This document shows, piece by piece, positions 1 through 8,419 of a DNA stretch of 64,000 nucleotides (the stretch's first letter is position 1; each line of letters starts with the position of its first letter). The notes beneath the pieces are model-generated. The model had not been told where the DNA came from and did no database searches. It saw only the letters and a program-made list of their open reading frames with translations. The stretch comes from JACMLD01 sp963705285 (GTDB taxonomy: Bacteria > Bacteroidota > Bacteroidia > Chitinophagales > Chitinophagaceae). The stretch covers positions 5,642,001 to 5,706,000 of the forward strand of contig OY970066.1 in assembly GCA_963705285.1 (NCBI GenBank), in the 5' to 3' direction. The position numbers were made by a program, and so were the translations under genes.

Positions 1-2
1 CT

Positions 3-44
3 GGCACAGGCATCAAATCAAAACAAGTGATTATTGTACAATAA
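3..44 (+). CDS. C-terminal end of a probable T9SS-sorted protein (partial)
   Basis: The window opens inside a reading frame encoding GTGIKSKQVIIVQ followed by TAA. This short basic then hydrophobic ending resembles the last strand of type A T9SS sorting domains, as at the ends of other secreted proteins in this window. A strong terminator follows 27 bases later. Only 13 residues are visible, so the family is inferred from the ending alone; another frame stopping at position 30 cannot be excluded. Confidence 0.45.
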   Translation, partial: GTGIKSKQVIIVQ

Positions 45-70
45 CAAGGTTGATCGTTCCCAGCATCAAA

Positions 71-97
71 AGGCCCCGGCAACGGGGCTTTTTTATT
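71..97 (+). terminator. rho-independent terminator
   Basis: GCCCC at 73-77 pairs with GGGGC at 84-88 around a six-base loop, followed directly by a run of T. It ends the gene that enters from the left edge. Confidence 0.8.
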
Positions 98-254
98 GTT
101 AACGCATCTTAAGTAATGTAAAGCCGTCTTGCAAGTAGCCATTCACGCTTACTATGACTCCGTTGCGGTGTTGAAAGATTAATGGTTCTGGCGTATCAAC
201 AAAACCTTCAACCCCACCCGCTAATATTTGCATTACATTTATAACAAAAATATC

Positions 255-1031
255 ATGCTAAAGCACTTAAAAAGCTTGCTATTTATTTTGCTGGGGTTAC
301 CGGGTTTTTCACAATCAGCACCAGATCCGCAATTTGAATTGTATTTGCTCATGGGGCAGTCTAATATGGCCGGGCGCGGGCCATTGACCGATTCGTTACG
401 GCAGCTTGGTAATAACAGGCTAGTAATGCTAGATCAGCAACGGCAATGGGTAACCGCACATCATCCCCTGCATTTTGATAAACCCGCCATTGTAGCGGTG
501 GGGCCGGGTTTATCTTTTGGCATGGAAATGTTACTCGCCAACCCCGGCAAAAAAATAGGACTTGTACCCTGCGCAGTAGGTGGCACGCCCATTGAACACT
601 GGCTACCGGGCGCCTATGATAGCGCTACCAATACCCATCCATGGGATGACGCGGTGGAGCGTATCAAGATTGCTATGCAGGCAGGTGTTATAAAAGGGGT
701 TATCTGGCACCAGGGTGAGGCAAATAGTCACCCGGGCCAGGCACAAAAATATTTACTACAACTAACGGAGCTGATCAACCGCGTTCGAACGCTTACGGGT
801 AACGACCGGCTTCCATTTATAGCAGGTGAGCTGGGTTATTTTTTTGCAAATCAACAAAACATTAATCAGCAATTGGCGCTATTGCCCGGCCTGGTTCCGT
901 ATACCGCGGTTGCACCGGCCAACGCGCTTACCGATAAAGGCGATCATGTACATTTTGATGCTGCTTCGGCCATAGAACTTGGCAAACGTTACGCAGCGAG
1001 TATGCTAGGTGTACAGAAAAAACTACCATAA
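255..1031 (+). CDS. secreted SGNH-type carbohydrate acetylesterase (sialate O-acetylesterase / CE6-like)
   Basis: A predicted secreted esterase of 258 residues that would remove O-acetyl groups from sugars or xylan. A hydrophobic signal peptide covers about residues 3-20. The nucleophile block GQSNMAGRG follows at 34-42 with Ser36. A middle block IWHQGEAN and a C-terminal DHVHFD block give the remaining catalytic and oxyanion positions expected of the SASA/CE6 family. The length is normal for a single-domain member. I chose ATG 255 rather than the upstream in-frame TTG at 228 because the signal peptide begins there. It stands alone, without visible operon partners. The exact substrate cannot be read from the sequence. 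Confidence 0.85.
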   Translation: MLKHLKSLLFILLGLPGFSQSAPDPQFELYLLMGQSNMAGRGPLTDSLRQLGNNRLVMLDQQRQWVTAHHPLHFDKPAIVAVGPGLSFGMEMLLANPGKKIGLVPCAVGGTPIEHWLPGAYDSATNTHPWDDAVERIKIAMQAGVIKGVIWHQGEANSHPGQAQKYLLQLTELINRVRTLTGNDRLPFIAGELGYFFANQQNINQQLALLPGLVPYTAVAPANALTDKGDHVHFDAASAIELGKRYAASMLGVQKKLP

Positions 1032-1124
1032 CAAGGGTTAACGCGGCCACCGTAGATAAATTTACCCAGCTAAACCCGCTCGGTATTTGGCGGGCTATTT
1101 GATTTATATTCCTAAACTATTATT

Positions 1125-1358
1125 ATGAACAAGACACTGATAACGCTCGCGACAGGCATTGCAATAGGTATTTTAATTGCCCCGCGTAAAGGTTCTGAAA
1201 CAAGAAGGAAAATAGTAAATCGCTTTAATGATTTTACAGAAGATGTAGCTGACAACGCAGACCAACTATACTCAAGCGGCAAAAACCTTGTAGACACTGT
1301 AAAAAACGACGCCCGAGGATTTGTGCGCAGCGTAAAAGACATCAGCAACGAGAGCTAA
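1125..1358 (+). CDS. YtxH domain-containing small protein
   Basis: A 77-residue protein starting with a short hydrophobic segment (residues 4-19) that ends in APRKGSETRRKI, the typical YtxH junction, followed by a charged amphipathic helix that probably forms a coiled coil. YtxH proteins are small envelope or stress-associated proteins without an enzymatic role. It is monocistronic and shares a bidirectional terminator with the convergent NHL gene. Recognition is from the N-terminal signature and size. Confidence 0.8.
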   Translation: MNKTLITLATGIAIGILIAPRKGSETRRKIVNRFNDFTEDVADNADQLYSSGKNLVDTVKNDARGFVRSVKDISNES

Positions 1359-1414
1359 TTGGCGCTACTCACTGTATAAGAGCGTTTAAAAATATACTGC
1401 AACCACATGCAGGC

Positions 1415-1450
1415 AAAAAACAACCTGGCATTTAGCCAGGTTGTTTTTTG
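1415..1450. terminator. bidirectional rho-independent terminator
   Basis: CAACCTGGC (1421-1429) and GCCAGGTTG (1435-1443) form a perfect 9-bp stem with a 5-base loop. An A-tract lies on the left and a T-tract on the right, so it can end both the YtxH gene (+) and the NHL gene (-). Confidence 0.9.
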
Positions 1451-1476
1451 CTTGGAGGAGATGGTTGGAAATCAAT

Positions 1477-4209
1477 TTACATTTTTAATACTTTTTTGAT
1501 TATTGGCATATTACTTCCTTCAATATTTACCTGCAACATATACATACCACAACTTAGTGGTGCCAGGTTACTAATTCTAAATGTATTGTTACCAGGTATT
1601 ACATCTACTGTTTTTTGAACGTGTACCGCGCCGGCTGCATCAATGATTTTGATGATACCTTTGGAATTTAAATTGCTATTCAGCGTAATTGTGGCGTAGT
1701 CCAGTACTGGATTTGGATAGACTGCAAATTCCAAATTCGCAGTATTTTTAAAGTTTACCATCACCGTTGCACTGTAGACAGCTTTAAGGTCCACGTCTAC
1801 CTGCCTGAGGCGATAATAATTATTGCCGCTCATGGCATTTTTGTCTGTGAATGAATAATCTTTTAATAAACTGCTGTTGCCAGTTGCAGTAACAGTTCCG
1901 GCAGTTTGCCAATTGTCTTTGCCATTAGTGCTGCGTTCAATTACAAAGTAGGCTGCCCGGTGTTCGCTTGCGGTAGACCATTGCACTAATGCATTCTGGC
2001 CCATTGCAGTTACACTGAAATTGATTAAGGTCACCGGTAACAGGCCGGTTATTATAGAAGGCATGGTAAATGTTCTGATACGATTGTTAAACTGATCTGC
2101 TATATAGGTTAGACCGTTGGCATCAACTGCCATACCGTCAACCTGGTTGAGCTCAGCTAAAATAGCCTGACCGCCATCTCCTGAAAACCCAATAGTACCC
2201 GTTCCTGCAACCGTGTATAATTTGTTGGTTTGAATATCTAGCAGGCGCATCTGGTTATTACCGAGGTCCGCAATAACAACGTTGCCGCTCGGAGTGATGG
2301 CAAGATCATCCGGCCCATCCAACTCGGCGTTTAAAGCGGGGCCACCGTCTCCTGCCCTTCCGGGGTATCCGTTACCGGCAATTGTAGTAATAATATTATT
2401 CTGAAGGTTAATTTTTCTGATAACATTGTTGCCCTTGTCGCAGAAAATTAAATTGCCTGTTGCGTCAATTGCAAGGCCGTGCGGGTCCCGCAAAGCTGCT
2501 GCCGTTGCAGGTCCGCCATCGCCGTAATATGCACCATTAGATTGGATGCCGTTGATTGGTATACCGGCAAAATAATTAATCTTACCGTCTGTTGAAACCT
2601 TATAGATTACATTTCCAAACTTACGGTCACCCGAGGTAGAAATGTATATATTCCCATTCGCATCCACCACCATATCTGTGGGCTTATAAATAACAGCATC
2701 AACGGCGGGGCCACCCATACCCGAACCATATTGAGTACCCGGCGCGCCGGCAACAAGGGTAATGATATTAGTAATTTTATCCACCTTTTTTATCTGGTTA
2801 TTGAGGCGGTCAGCAATCAGCAAATTGCCCTGGTTATCAAATGCCATACCCGCGGGGTCATTAAACCTTGCTTCGGTAGCCAGGCCACCGATTCCTCCGT
2901 TACCAATTTCACCGGTGCCTGCTATTGTGCTAATGATATTTGTAAGTTTATTTATCTTGCGTATACGTTGATTGACACCGTCTGCGATGTAAACATTACC
3001 ATCGGGATCAACTGCCACATCTCTGGGTATATTGAATTGTGCATCGTTTGCATCACCCCCATCGCCAATATCGCCAGCCGCAGAACCTTTCGGGACGTAT
3101 ACATCAGAAATGTTACCACTCGTTATACTTACTTTCCTAAGCACCTGGTAATTTTGCTGTGTAAAAACGAGATCCCCTTCTTTGGTAATAGCCATTGCTT
3201 CTGGTTCTGCCAGGCGCGCAGCCGTCGAGGGCACATTATTGCCCCAAAAACCATTCTCTAAAGAACCGGCATACCTGGTCAGCGTTTGAGTAGCAGTGTG
3301 ATACTTTAATATACTGTACATATCTCTAACACTAAGCAACAAGTCCCCGGCTGGATCTACCACAACGCTGTATAGCCCAAATAAACGCGTATCCATCGCC
3401 TGCCTTCCCTCTGTGAACCTTACAGTACCTCCGCTTAGATGAGAGATTCTCTGTGTACTCGCCGTAACTTTGCGGAGATTGTCATTATCAACTATGTAAA
3501 AGTTGTTCTGAGAATCGATGCAAAAATTCTTTAGCGTCCCAAAATGAGCATCTAAGGCTAAGCCACCGTCGCCAGGTAGACCATCTCCCCCTGCACCAAT
3601 AACAGTTGATATGATACCAGTATTTGCATCAACTCTTCTGATCACCCGTGCAAGGTAATCTGCTATAAACAAGTTATCGTCTTTATCGAATGCAATGCCC
3701 CAGTTACGAATACGTGCTCTGGTAGCAAGGCCACCATCGCCACTTCTGCCATTAGATCCGTTACCAGCTACTGTGGTGATGATTCCGGTAACTTTATCGA
3801 TTCGCCGAATCCTACAGTCCAAGTAGTCACTTATGTAAAGATTCCCTCGGCTGTCGAACGCAAGTCCAGCGGATGATTTTAATAGTGCGTTTTCCGCCAG
3901 GCCTCCGTCGCCGGCATTTCCATTGATACTGCCTGCAAACGCAGTGGCAGTATGGGTCACTTTATCTACCTTGAATACCTGAAGCAAGTAAGGGCTACCA
4001 TAATAATAATTTCCGTCACTATCAACAGCGACTACGTATGGAGTGTTATTAGGCGTTGCCGGATTGCCTCCTTTTCCCGCGTATGTCTTAATGGTAGAAT
4101 AAGACTCGTAGTACTGTGCATGAAGATTGGTAAAAGACGAGATGGTGAGACCGACGGCTGAAAAAAGCATAGCAATCCGTCCACGAATTGTAGAATTGTG
4201 CATGTTCAC
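1477..4209 (-). CDS. NHL-repeat beta-propeller protein with T9SS type A sorting domain (copy 1)
   Basis: A 910-residue secreted protein. A signal peptide covers about residues 1-31, with probable cleavage after LHA. The body consists of NHL-type blades that repeat the pattern AGNG..G.GDGGLA..A.L..P.G.A.D..GN.YIAD..N..IRKI; about nine GDGG-like turns are visible. Around residue 745 a fibronectin-like segment begins (ALVQWSTASE). The last 80 residues form a T9SS sorting domain with YPNPVLDYATITL and the ending KKVLKM. Such proteins are exported through the outer membrane and anchored or released; NHL propellers usually bind ligands or protein partners. Two paralogues lie at 27291-30033 and 30878-33646. 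A long leader of about 225 bases precedes it. No catalytic role is evident. Confidence 0.88.
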   Translation of the reverse strand: MNMHNSTIRGRIAMLFSAVGLTISSFTNLHAQYYESYSTIKTYAGKGGNPATPNNTPYVVAVDSDGNYYYGSPYLLQVFKVDKVTHTATAFAGSINGNAGDGGLAENALLKSSAGLAFDSRGNLYISDYLDCRIRRIDKVTGIITTVAGNGSNGRSGDGGLATRARIRNWGIAFDKDDNLFIADYLARVIRRVDANTGIISTVIGAGGDGLPGDGGLALDAHFGTLKNFCIDSQNNFYIVDNDNLRKVTASTQRISHLSGGTVRFTEGRQAMDTRLFGLYSVVVDPAGDLLLSVRDMYSILKYHTATQTLTRYAGSLENGFWGNNVPSTAARLAEPEAMAITKEGDLVFTQQNYQVLRKVSITSGNISDVYVPKGSAAGDIGDGGDANDAQFNIPRDVAVDPDGNVYIADGVNQRIRKINKLTNIISTIAGTGEIGNGGIGGLATEARFNDPAGMAFDNQGNLLIADRLNNQIKKVDKITNIITLVAGAPGTQYGSGMGGPAVDAVIYKPTDMVVDANGNIYISTSGDRKFGNVIYKVSTDGKINYFAGIPINGIQSNGAYYGDGGPATAAALRDPHGLAIDATGNLIFCDKGNNVIRKINLQNNIITTIAGNGYPGRAGDGGPALNAELDGPDDLAITPSGNVVIADLGNNQMRLLDIQTNKLYTVAGTGTIGFSGDGGQAILAELNQVDGMAVDANGLTYIADQFNNRIRTFTMPSIITGLLPVTLINFSVTAMGQNALVQWSTASEHRAAYFVIERSTNGKDNWQTAGTVTATGNSSLLKDYSFTDKNAMSGNNYYRLRQVDVDLKAVYSATVMVNFKNTANLEFAVYPNPVLDYATITLNSNLNSKGIIKIIDAAGAVHVQKTVDVIPGNNTFRISNLAPLSCGMYMLQVNIEGSNMPIIKKVLKM

Positions 4210-4435
4210 AGGGTTTAGATTAAAAATTAAGTACGGTGGCTTTCAAAAAGAATTGGACAACAAAAACAAATTGCTTGAATAAAGGATCGGTTATTTGGAA
4301 ATAACCTGGCTTTTTAGAGGATAATCAGACGGTGGTTCTTACGAGGATATTGATACAAAACGCAACGAGAACAAGGATTGGATTGAGACACGCGTGTGTG
4401 GTTCGACAAGGATTGGATAGACTATAATCTTGTCA
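4210..4435 (-). promoter_or_regulatory. long conserved 5' leader of NHL gene copy 1
   Basis: The untranslated leader between the predicted promoter and the ATG is about 225 bases. It shares blocks with the leaders of the other two NHL genes. In mRNA sense these are TCTGATTATCCTC followed by AAAAAGCCAGGTTAT, then TGTCCAAT, then a CC..CGTACTT block about 30 bases before the start codon. TATCCAATCC also occurs twice, echoing the neighbouring small-RNA module. Confidence 0.55.
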
Positions 4436-4490
4436 CAAAAGTATATGCGCAACAACAATCATTTGTGGTGATGTAGCGATCATAGTGTCG
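4436..4490 (-). promoter_or_regulatory. promoter with 22-bp-spaced direct boxes, NHL gene copy 1
   Basis: On the minus strand, CGACA (4486-4490) is followed 22 bp later by CCACA (4464-4468), and 25 bp further by TACTTTTG (4436-4443), a TAnnTTTG -7 box. Spacing matches the better-conserved promoters elsewhere; the boxes themselves are degenerate. Confidence 0.45.
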
Positions 4491-4561
4491 TTAAAAATCT
4501 ACTAATCATACAAAGACCATGTTGAGAAATGGACGACAATCAAAAGTCCTGCATTGGGCAC

Positions 4562-4767
4562 AAAAAAAAGGCCGCTTTGAAGCGGCCGTAAGTGATAACA
4601 GAGTTTAAGCTCGTTTTGGATGCTTTGTCTGTTTTTCCTGGACATTGGATGCTGCTAGGACATTGGATTTGTTTGCATAGGATACAAAGGATTAAGCAAG
4701 ATTTCATAAACGAACAGACATTTGAATTTTCATTGGGATTGGATATTTAAATACTATCGCTCTTAGT
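4562..4767 (-). ncRNA. candidate small RNA, family copy A
   Basis: Predicted transcript of about 205 nt on the minus strand. It starts just downstream of TAGATTTG (4774-4781) and ends in GGCCGCTTTGAAGCGGCC (4570-4587) followed by eight T in the transcript sense. The body contains TATCCAATCC, TATGAAATC, two CCAATGTCC motifs, then AAGCATCCAAAA and a GAGCTTAAA block, in the same order as four other copies. It lies directly upstream of NHL copy 1 in the same direction. No open reading frame of note was seen. The family is not one I recognise. Confidence 0.65.
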
Positions 4768-4773
4768 ACAATA

Positions 4774-4829
4774 CAAATCTACCTAGCTTACTTTATAAAA
4801 AATGTAGATATAACATGAATATGCCGTAG
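4774..4829 (-). promoter_or_regulatory. promoter of small RNA copy A
   Basis: Minus strand: CTACG (4825-4829), then CTACA (4803-4807) exactly 22 bp downstream, then TAGATTTG (4774-4781) 26 bp further. The last is a consensus Bacteroidota -7 box. Confidence 0.65.
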
Positions 4830-5089
4830 AGCTTTATCCAATTTTAACTGAAACCGGTTGACGTATATATCAACAACTCATTTTAGGTAATCAAGGCGGC
4901 CAAGCAGCACTCTTCTTTCTAATAAAAAATTACTTGTAAATGAACAGCTGCTTACTGATATTGTTTCTACATGAAATGATTTGGTGAATAGTGAAACAGC
5001 GGTCAATATCGAAAGGAATATCCTCCAGATTTCGGTAGTCAAATCATGGTTGCCACTACATCTTTTTCTTATTTGGTAAGCGGTAATGG

Positions 5090-6385
5090 TTAAAGCATTA
5101 AAGATCCTACAGGAAAAACATTGGCCGAATATGATGGCCTCTTTAATGAATAGTGAACTTCTTTTAATTGGCAGGCAATTACAATGATATTTTCCGCGCT
5201 TGTTAACAAACTAATAGCTATGTTGAAGAGGGCAAATAGCTGGGCGGGATGAATCCCCATAAAATCGAATACCCGTGGAGACAACATACAAACGCTCAGC
5301 ACAAATAACACATCCAGAAAAACAATAACAGGCGCACTCAATAGTAGACGATATAGCACAGTGGCTTTTGCAGAACTATCATGGTCTGGCCTTCTGAACA
5401 AATTGCCAACTAATTTATACGCAACTACAGCTAATAGCAACACAGAAACAATGAGCATACCTTTCAAAGGCAACTGCAGTGGAGAATTTATAAGCAGAAA
5501 AAAGAGCCCAATGACAATAGCTATTTCTGTAATGATGCCAAAGGCAAACAATTGAACCATTGCCACCCTACTGCCTGCACTTGCATCTATATCTGGATTG
5601 GCTGTATTGACTGAACTATTAAATAGCCTGAGCAGGCTTGAACTTTGCGCTAAAAAAAGTGAATTTGAAAACTGGTGTGTGTATTGATGCTTAAATGCGC
5701 CATGCCGTATTATAGCCACAAGGAGGCTGCATAATACAATGCAGGCCCCTGTCAATAAAATAGTGTCTGCCAAAAAATTATCTACCACTTTATTTGAATG
5801 CCTGGTTATCTCCTGGTAAAGGATAATTTTTGACAATGTAAAAAAAGAGATAAGCATACCGCCAAACAGTGCCAGGGAAAGCGCAGGCATAACAGGTTTC
5901 AAAATGTGTGAAAATAGCCCTTTTGAACGCGGCGCAGTAATAGACGAGGACCGCCTGCCAGGTGAAATTAGTATACCTTCTCGGGTTACCCACCATTGGC
6001 AGAGTTCGACAGCAGAACAATAGTACAACCCTTTATGTGGGTCGCCAATTAAAAATTTTATCCCGGATTCTTCAACATGTGCACCAAAGCAGATTACATA
6101 ATACTGTAGGTATAAACCGGGCATCATTTGTAATACCACCGGCATTTGCTGTTTAACGAGGTCGTTAACATCTATTTCAACAATATTTCCTTCTAAACTA
6201 TATTGCTGTGCCGCAATACAAAGATTACTGGGGTTAATTACCTGCGGATTTGGATTACTGCTGGGCAAGTACGTTTCTGTTTTTGCCTGTGCTTGTTTAT
6301 AGAATTGTTGCAATGTGGCAAGGCAGGCTTGCCCAGAGTCAGAAGGATTTTTTACGGTAACGATAAAAGGAACTTGGGTACTCAT
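5090..6385 (-). CDS. degenerate C39-peptidase-like / ABC exporter membrane protein without ATPase domain
   Basis: A 431-residue protein whose order matches the first two parts of peptidase-containing ABC exporters. Residues 1-140 resemble a C39 peptidase: a start block SDSGQACLATLQQFY and a later block YYVICFGAHVEE with LIGDP (114-116). The catalytic Cys of the usual DCG motif is Ser17, and the usual catalytic His is a Tyr in QYYVICF, so it should not cleave leader peptides. About six hydrophobic segments follow (165-187, 203-226, 275-298, 299-316, 332-352, 360-386). The protein then stops where the nucleotide-binding domain would begin. No Walker motif is present or encoded just downstream. 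It may act as a binding partner for another exporter or be a truncated relic. A 70-residue membrane protein lies upstream. Confidence 0.6.
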   Translation of the reverse strand: MSTQVPFIVTVKNPSDSGQACLATLQQFYKQAQAKTETYLPSSNPNPQVINPSNLCIAAQQYSLEGNIVEIDVNDLVKQQMPVVLQMMPGLYLQYYVICFGAHVEESGIKFLIGDPHKGLYYCSAVELCQWWVTREGILISPGRRSSSITAPRSKGLFSHILKPVMPALSLALFGGMLISFFTLSKIILYQEITRHSNKVVDNFLADTILLTGACIVLCSLLVAIIRHGAFKHQYTHQFSNSLFLAQSSSLLRLFNSSVNTANPDIDASAGSRVAMVQLFAFGIITEIAIVIGLFFLLINSPLQLPLKGMLIVSVLLLAVVAYKLVGNLFRRPDHDSSAKATVLYRLLLSAPVIVFLDVLFVLSVCMLSPRVFDFMGIHPAQLFALFNIAISLLTSAENIIVIACQLKEVHYSLKRPSYSANVFPVGSLML

Positions 6386-6536
6386 GATACGGATTCATTA
6401 TAAAGGGGAATTGACTGAGGTGTCTTTTGAACCACAGTCAATAGACATGACTAGTTATGTACTGGAAGAAATGGGCTACATCAATCATAGCTATGAAGAA
6501 CATAGATCCAAACGCACGTTGAAAGCTACTGCTTGA
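6384..6536 (+). CDS. uncertain small ORF divergent from the C39-like gene
   Basis: A 50-codon frame starting at ATG 6384 (MIRIHYKGELTEVSFEPQ...). Its start codon overlaps the start of the minus-strand C39-like gene. A second frame continues on the same strand after it (KLLLDTDLRDKHNLASKD...) to about 6648, which could mean one longer gene broken by a frameshift. I recognise no family, and a minus-strand frame is also open here. Treat as speculative. Confidence 0.2.
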   Translation: MIRIHYKGELTEVSFEPQSIDMTSYVLEEMGYINHSYEEHRSKRTLKATA

Positions 6537-6627
6537 CACAGACCTTCGGGATAAACATAATTTGGCAAGCAAGGACATTGTATTTATTATTGATACACTC
6601 CTGCGGCTCATCCGGATACAATGCCTG

Positions 6628-6840
6628 TTACTTACTAAAACCTTTGGCTGAAGCAAATACATGGTGTATTGAATATATAAGCCAGAAAAAAGAAAACAAC
6701 CCTCCTATCAATAAAATTATCCTCTCCACATTCATCTCTTTAGTTAAATCAAGCACGCTTATAGAATAAACAAATAACACTGTTTGCAAAAAGGCAGAGC
6801 AGACAATAATTAGGCAATGAAAAGATTTTTCATAACGCAT
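6628..6840 (-). CDS. small two-helix membrane protein
   Basis: A 70-residue frame with two clear hydrophobic segments (about residues 8-28 and 40-57) separated by a charged linker DLTKEMNVER, and a basic C-terminus. It lies upstream of the C39-like exporter remnant on the same strand, about 240 bases away, so the two may be co-transcribed. I do not recognise a family; such hairpin proteins are often accessory subunits, but that is speculation. The hydrophobic pattern and plausible ATG support coding. Confidence 0.45.
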   Translation of the reverse strand: MRYEKSFHCLIIVCSAFLQTVLFVYSISVLDLTKEMNVERIILLIGGLFSFFWLIYSIHHVFASAKGFSK

Positions 6841-6950
6841 ATGGTTTTTCTTAGTGTTGGATAATTGCCGGTCCGTAACAAAAGGCCGCCCGCACAGTAA
6901 AGCAAACCGCTAAAGCACCCTTACAAAACCGCAATAACGTAAAACAGATA

Positions 6951-7589
6951 TTAATTCCAAAGCATTTCCTGGTTAAGATAGTTTACCAGCGCAACGGTAT
7001 TCTTAAGTTTCAACTTTCTCAGAATATTATGGCGGTGCACCTCAACCGTGCGAAATGTTATATTCATCAGTTTAGCTATCTCCTTGGACGAGTTACCAGC
7101 CTTAACAAAATTGATAACTTCCATCTCACGATTGGTTAGCTGTGCAGGGCCTGCTTTCTCACCTTCGTTGAGCATGTGTGAGCAAAGAATATCTTTCATT
7201 TCGGTGCATACATACTGGTTACCTCGACTCACCTCAAGAATGGCGTCGATAACTTCCTGCCTTGAGGAATTTTTAGTGATATACCCTTTTGCCCCGCTGC
7301 GCATGATCTTTTTGAAAAGGAAAGTTTGATTAATGGATGATACGGCGATAACCTCAGTTCCGGCCTGCCTTTCACGAATTAGCTGTGTGGTGGTAAAAGT
7401 GGCGTCTGAAGGGCTGCTGATATCCATAATTACAACATCTGGCAGCTTACTCTCGGCAAACTCAATAATTTTATCCGGAGCCGCACAAGAAACATCAGCC
7501 ATAAAACGAACATCCTGGTTAAGGATATACATCCAGTTTTCGCTATTCAATTTTGAGTCACCTGCGATAAGTACACGAATTTTTGCCAT
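6951..7589 (-). CDS. LuxR-family (NarL-type) response regulator
   Basis: A 212-residue DNA-binding response regulator. The receiver domain spans about 1-120, with the presumed phospho-acceptor Asp56 in VVIMDISSP and a switch Lys in GAKGYITKN. Only one acidic residue is visible in the N-terminal metal pocket (AGDSK), so phosphorylation chemistry may be altered. The C-terminal helix-turn-helix begins at LTNREMEVINFVKAG and carries the usual KEIA...RTVEVHRHNI recognition region. No histidine kinase is adjacent, so it is an orphan regulator. Its promoter fits the 22-bp-spaced box architecture shared with the small RNAs and NHL genes, which makes it a possible member of that regulon. Confidence 0.88.
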   Translation of the reverse strand: MAKIRVLIAGDSKLNSENWMYILNQDVRFMADVSCAAPDKIIEFAESKLPDVVIMDISSPSDATFTTTQLIRERQAGTEVIAVSSINQTFLFKKIMRSGAKGYITKNSSRQEVIDAILEVSRGNQYVCTEMKDILCSHMLNEGEKAGPAQLTNREMEVINFVKAGNSSKEIAKLMNITFRTVEVHRHNILRKLKLKNTVALVNYLNQEMLWN

Positions 7590-7717
7590 AACAAAGTTTT
7601 TCAGTTTAGAATAAAGAAGGTTTTGAACAATGAAGTGTCATTTGAGGAACATCTGTAACATTTTCTATTATACTATTAAGATTTACTGTAGAGCTTGCCA
7701 TACTTGCATTGTTTACA

Positions 7718-7773
7718 CAAAATTATGATTGGTACTACTTATATATTGTCATCATTTGCGTGATCTTTATTAG
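7718..7773 (-). promoter_or_regulatory. promoter of the LuxR-type regulator, 22-bp-spaced boxes
   Basis: Minus strand: CTAAT (7769-7773, within ATTCTAATAAA), TGACA (7747-7751) 22 bp downstream, then TAATTTTG (7718-7725) 26 bp further. Boxes are imperfect but the spacing is exact. Confidence 0.45.
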
Positions 7774-7810
7774 AATTTTATCGAATTTTTCAGCCACTGT
7801 TAATCAAAAT

Positions 7811-8017
7811 AAAAAAAACCGACTGCTTTTGGAGCAGCCGGTGTCGGTTTCAGATTAAAGCTTTTTTGGATGCTTGTTCTTTTTTTCAGGACAATGGATT
7901 TTGATTTTTCGGACAATTGGACATGGTTTTCATAAGGAGATTAGGTGTTGGACGATTTCATAAAACAATTGGACAATGGAATTTAAACGGATATAAATAA
8001 ACGTTGTTTGCATTTGT
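7811..8017 (-). ncRNA. candidate small RNA, family copy B
   Basis: Predicted minus-strand transcript of about 205 nt, starting after TAGATTTG (8024-8031). It has TATGAAATC, several CCATTGTCC or CCAATTGTCC motifs, then CAAGCATCCAAAAAAGCTTTAA. It ends in a bulged hairpin whose outer strands ACCGA/TCGGT enclose CTGCT/AGCAG, followed by eight T. The stem sequence differs from the other copies while pairing is kept. It lies upstream of the LuxR-type regulator gene in the same direction. Confidence 0.62.
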
Positions 8018-8023
8018 ATAACA

Positions 8024-8079
8024 CAAATCTAATATACCTAAACACCGATTGTTGTAGCGGAAATGTGAATCATATATAG
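8024..8079 (-). promoter_or_regulatory. promoter of small RNA copy B
   Basis: Minus strand: CTATA (8075-8079, within AATTCTATA), CTACA (8053-8057) 22 bp downstream, TAGATTTG (8024-8031) 26 bp further. Confidence 0.6.
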
Positions 8080-8419
8080 AATTCTATCTAATATTAGCAG
8101 CTGCTACAGCGGAGTTGATTTTAATATCAACTACCAGAAGACATGTATTGAATCAGGAAGTTCCTTCACCAGATATATATACACCTCTAGAAAACCAGTA
8201 TCAGTTCTGGTAGTTTCAAACTTACGTATTACCCCATAATCAAATTATGTATATAGTTCGATTTTATGATTTTTATTAGAATTTCCGCTACAAATGATTC
8301 GACTATCAGCTCTTACAATTCTCAAAGACGGAGGCAATCTTTGTGAATAGTTTTTTTCATACGTGATCAAAACTTATTGAAATTAAATATCCAGGAAAAA
8401 ACAATTTAAAATCTAACTT

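Noticed and set aside
2731..3261. 176-codon plus-strand frame inside NHL copy 1
   Set aside because: Antisense of the NHL blades, which are unmistakable on the minus strand.
6438..6662. 74-codon minus-strand frame between the two-helix protein and the C39-like gene, as a leader-peptide precursor
   Set aside because: No double-glycine cleavage motif and a composition rich in Ser/Arg/Phe without helical leader; overlaps the end of the two-helix gene.
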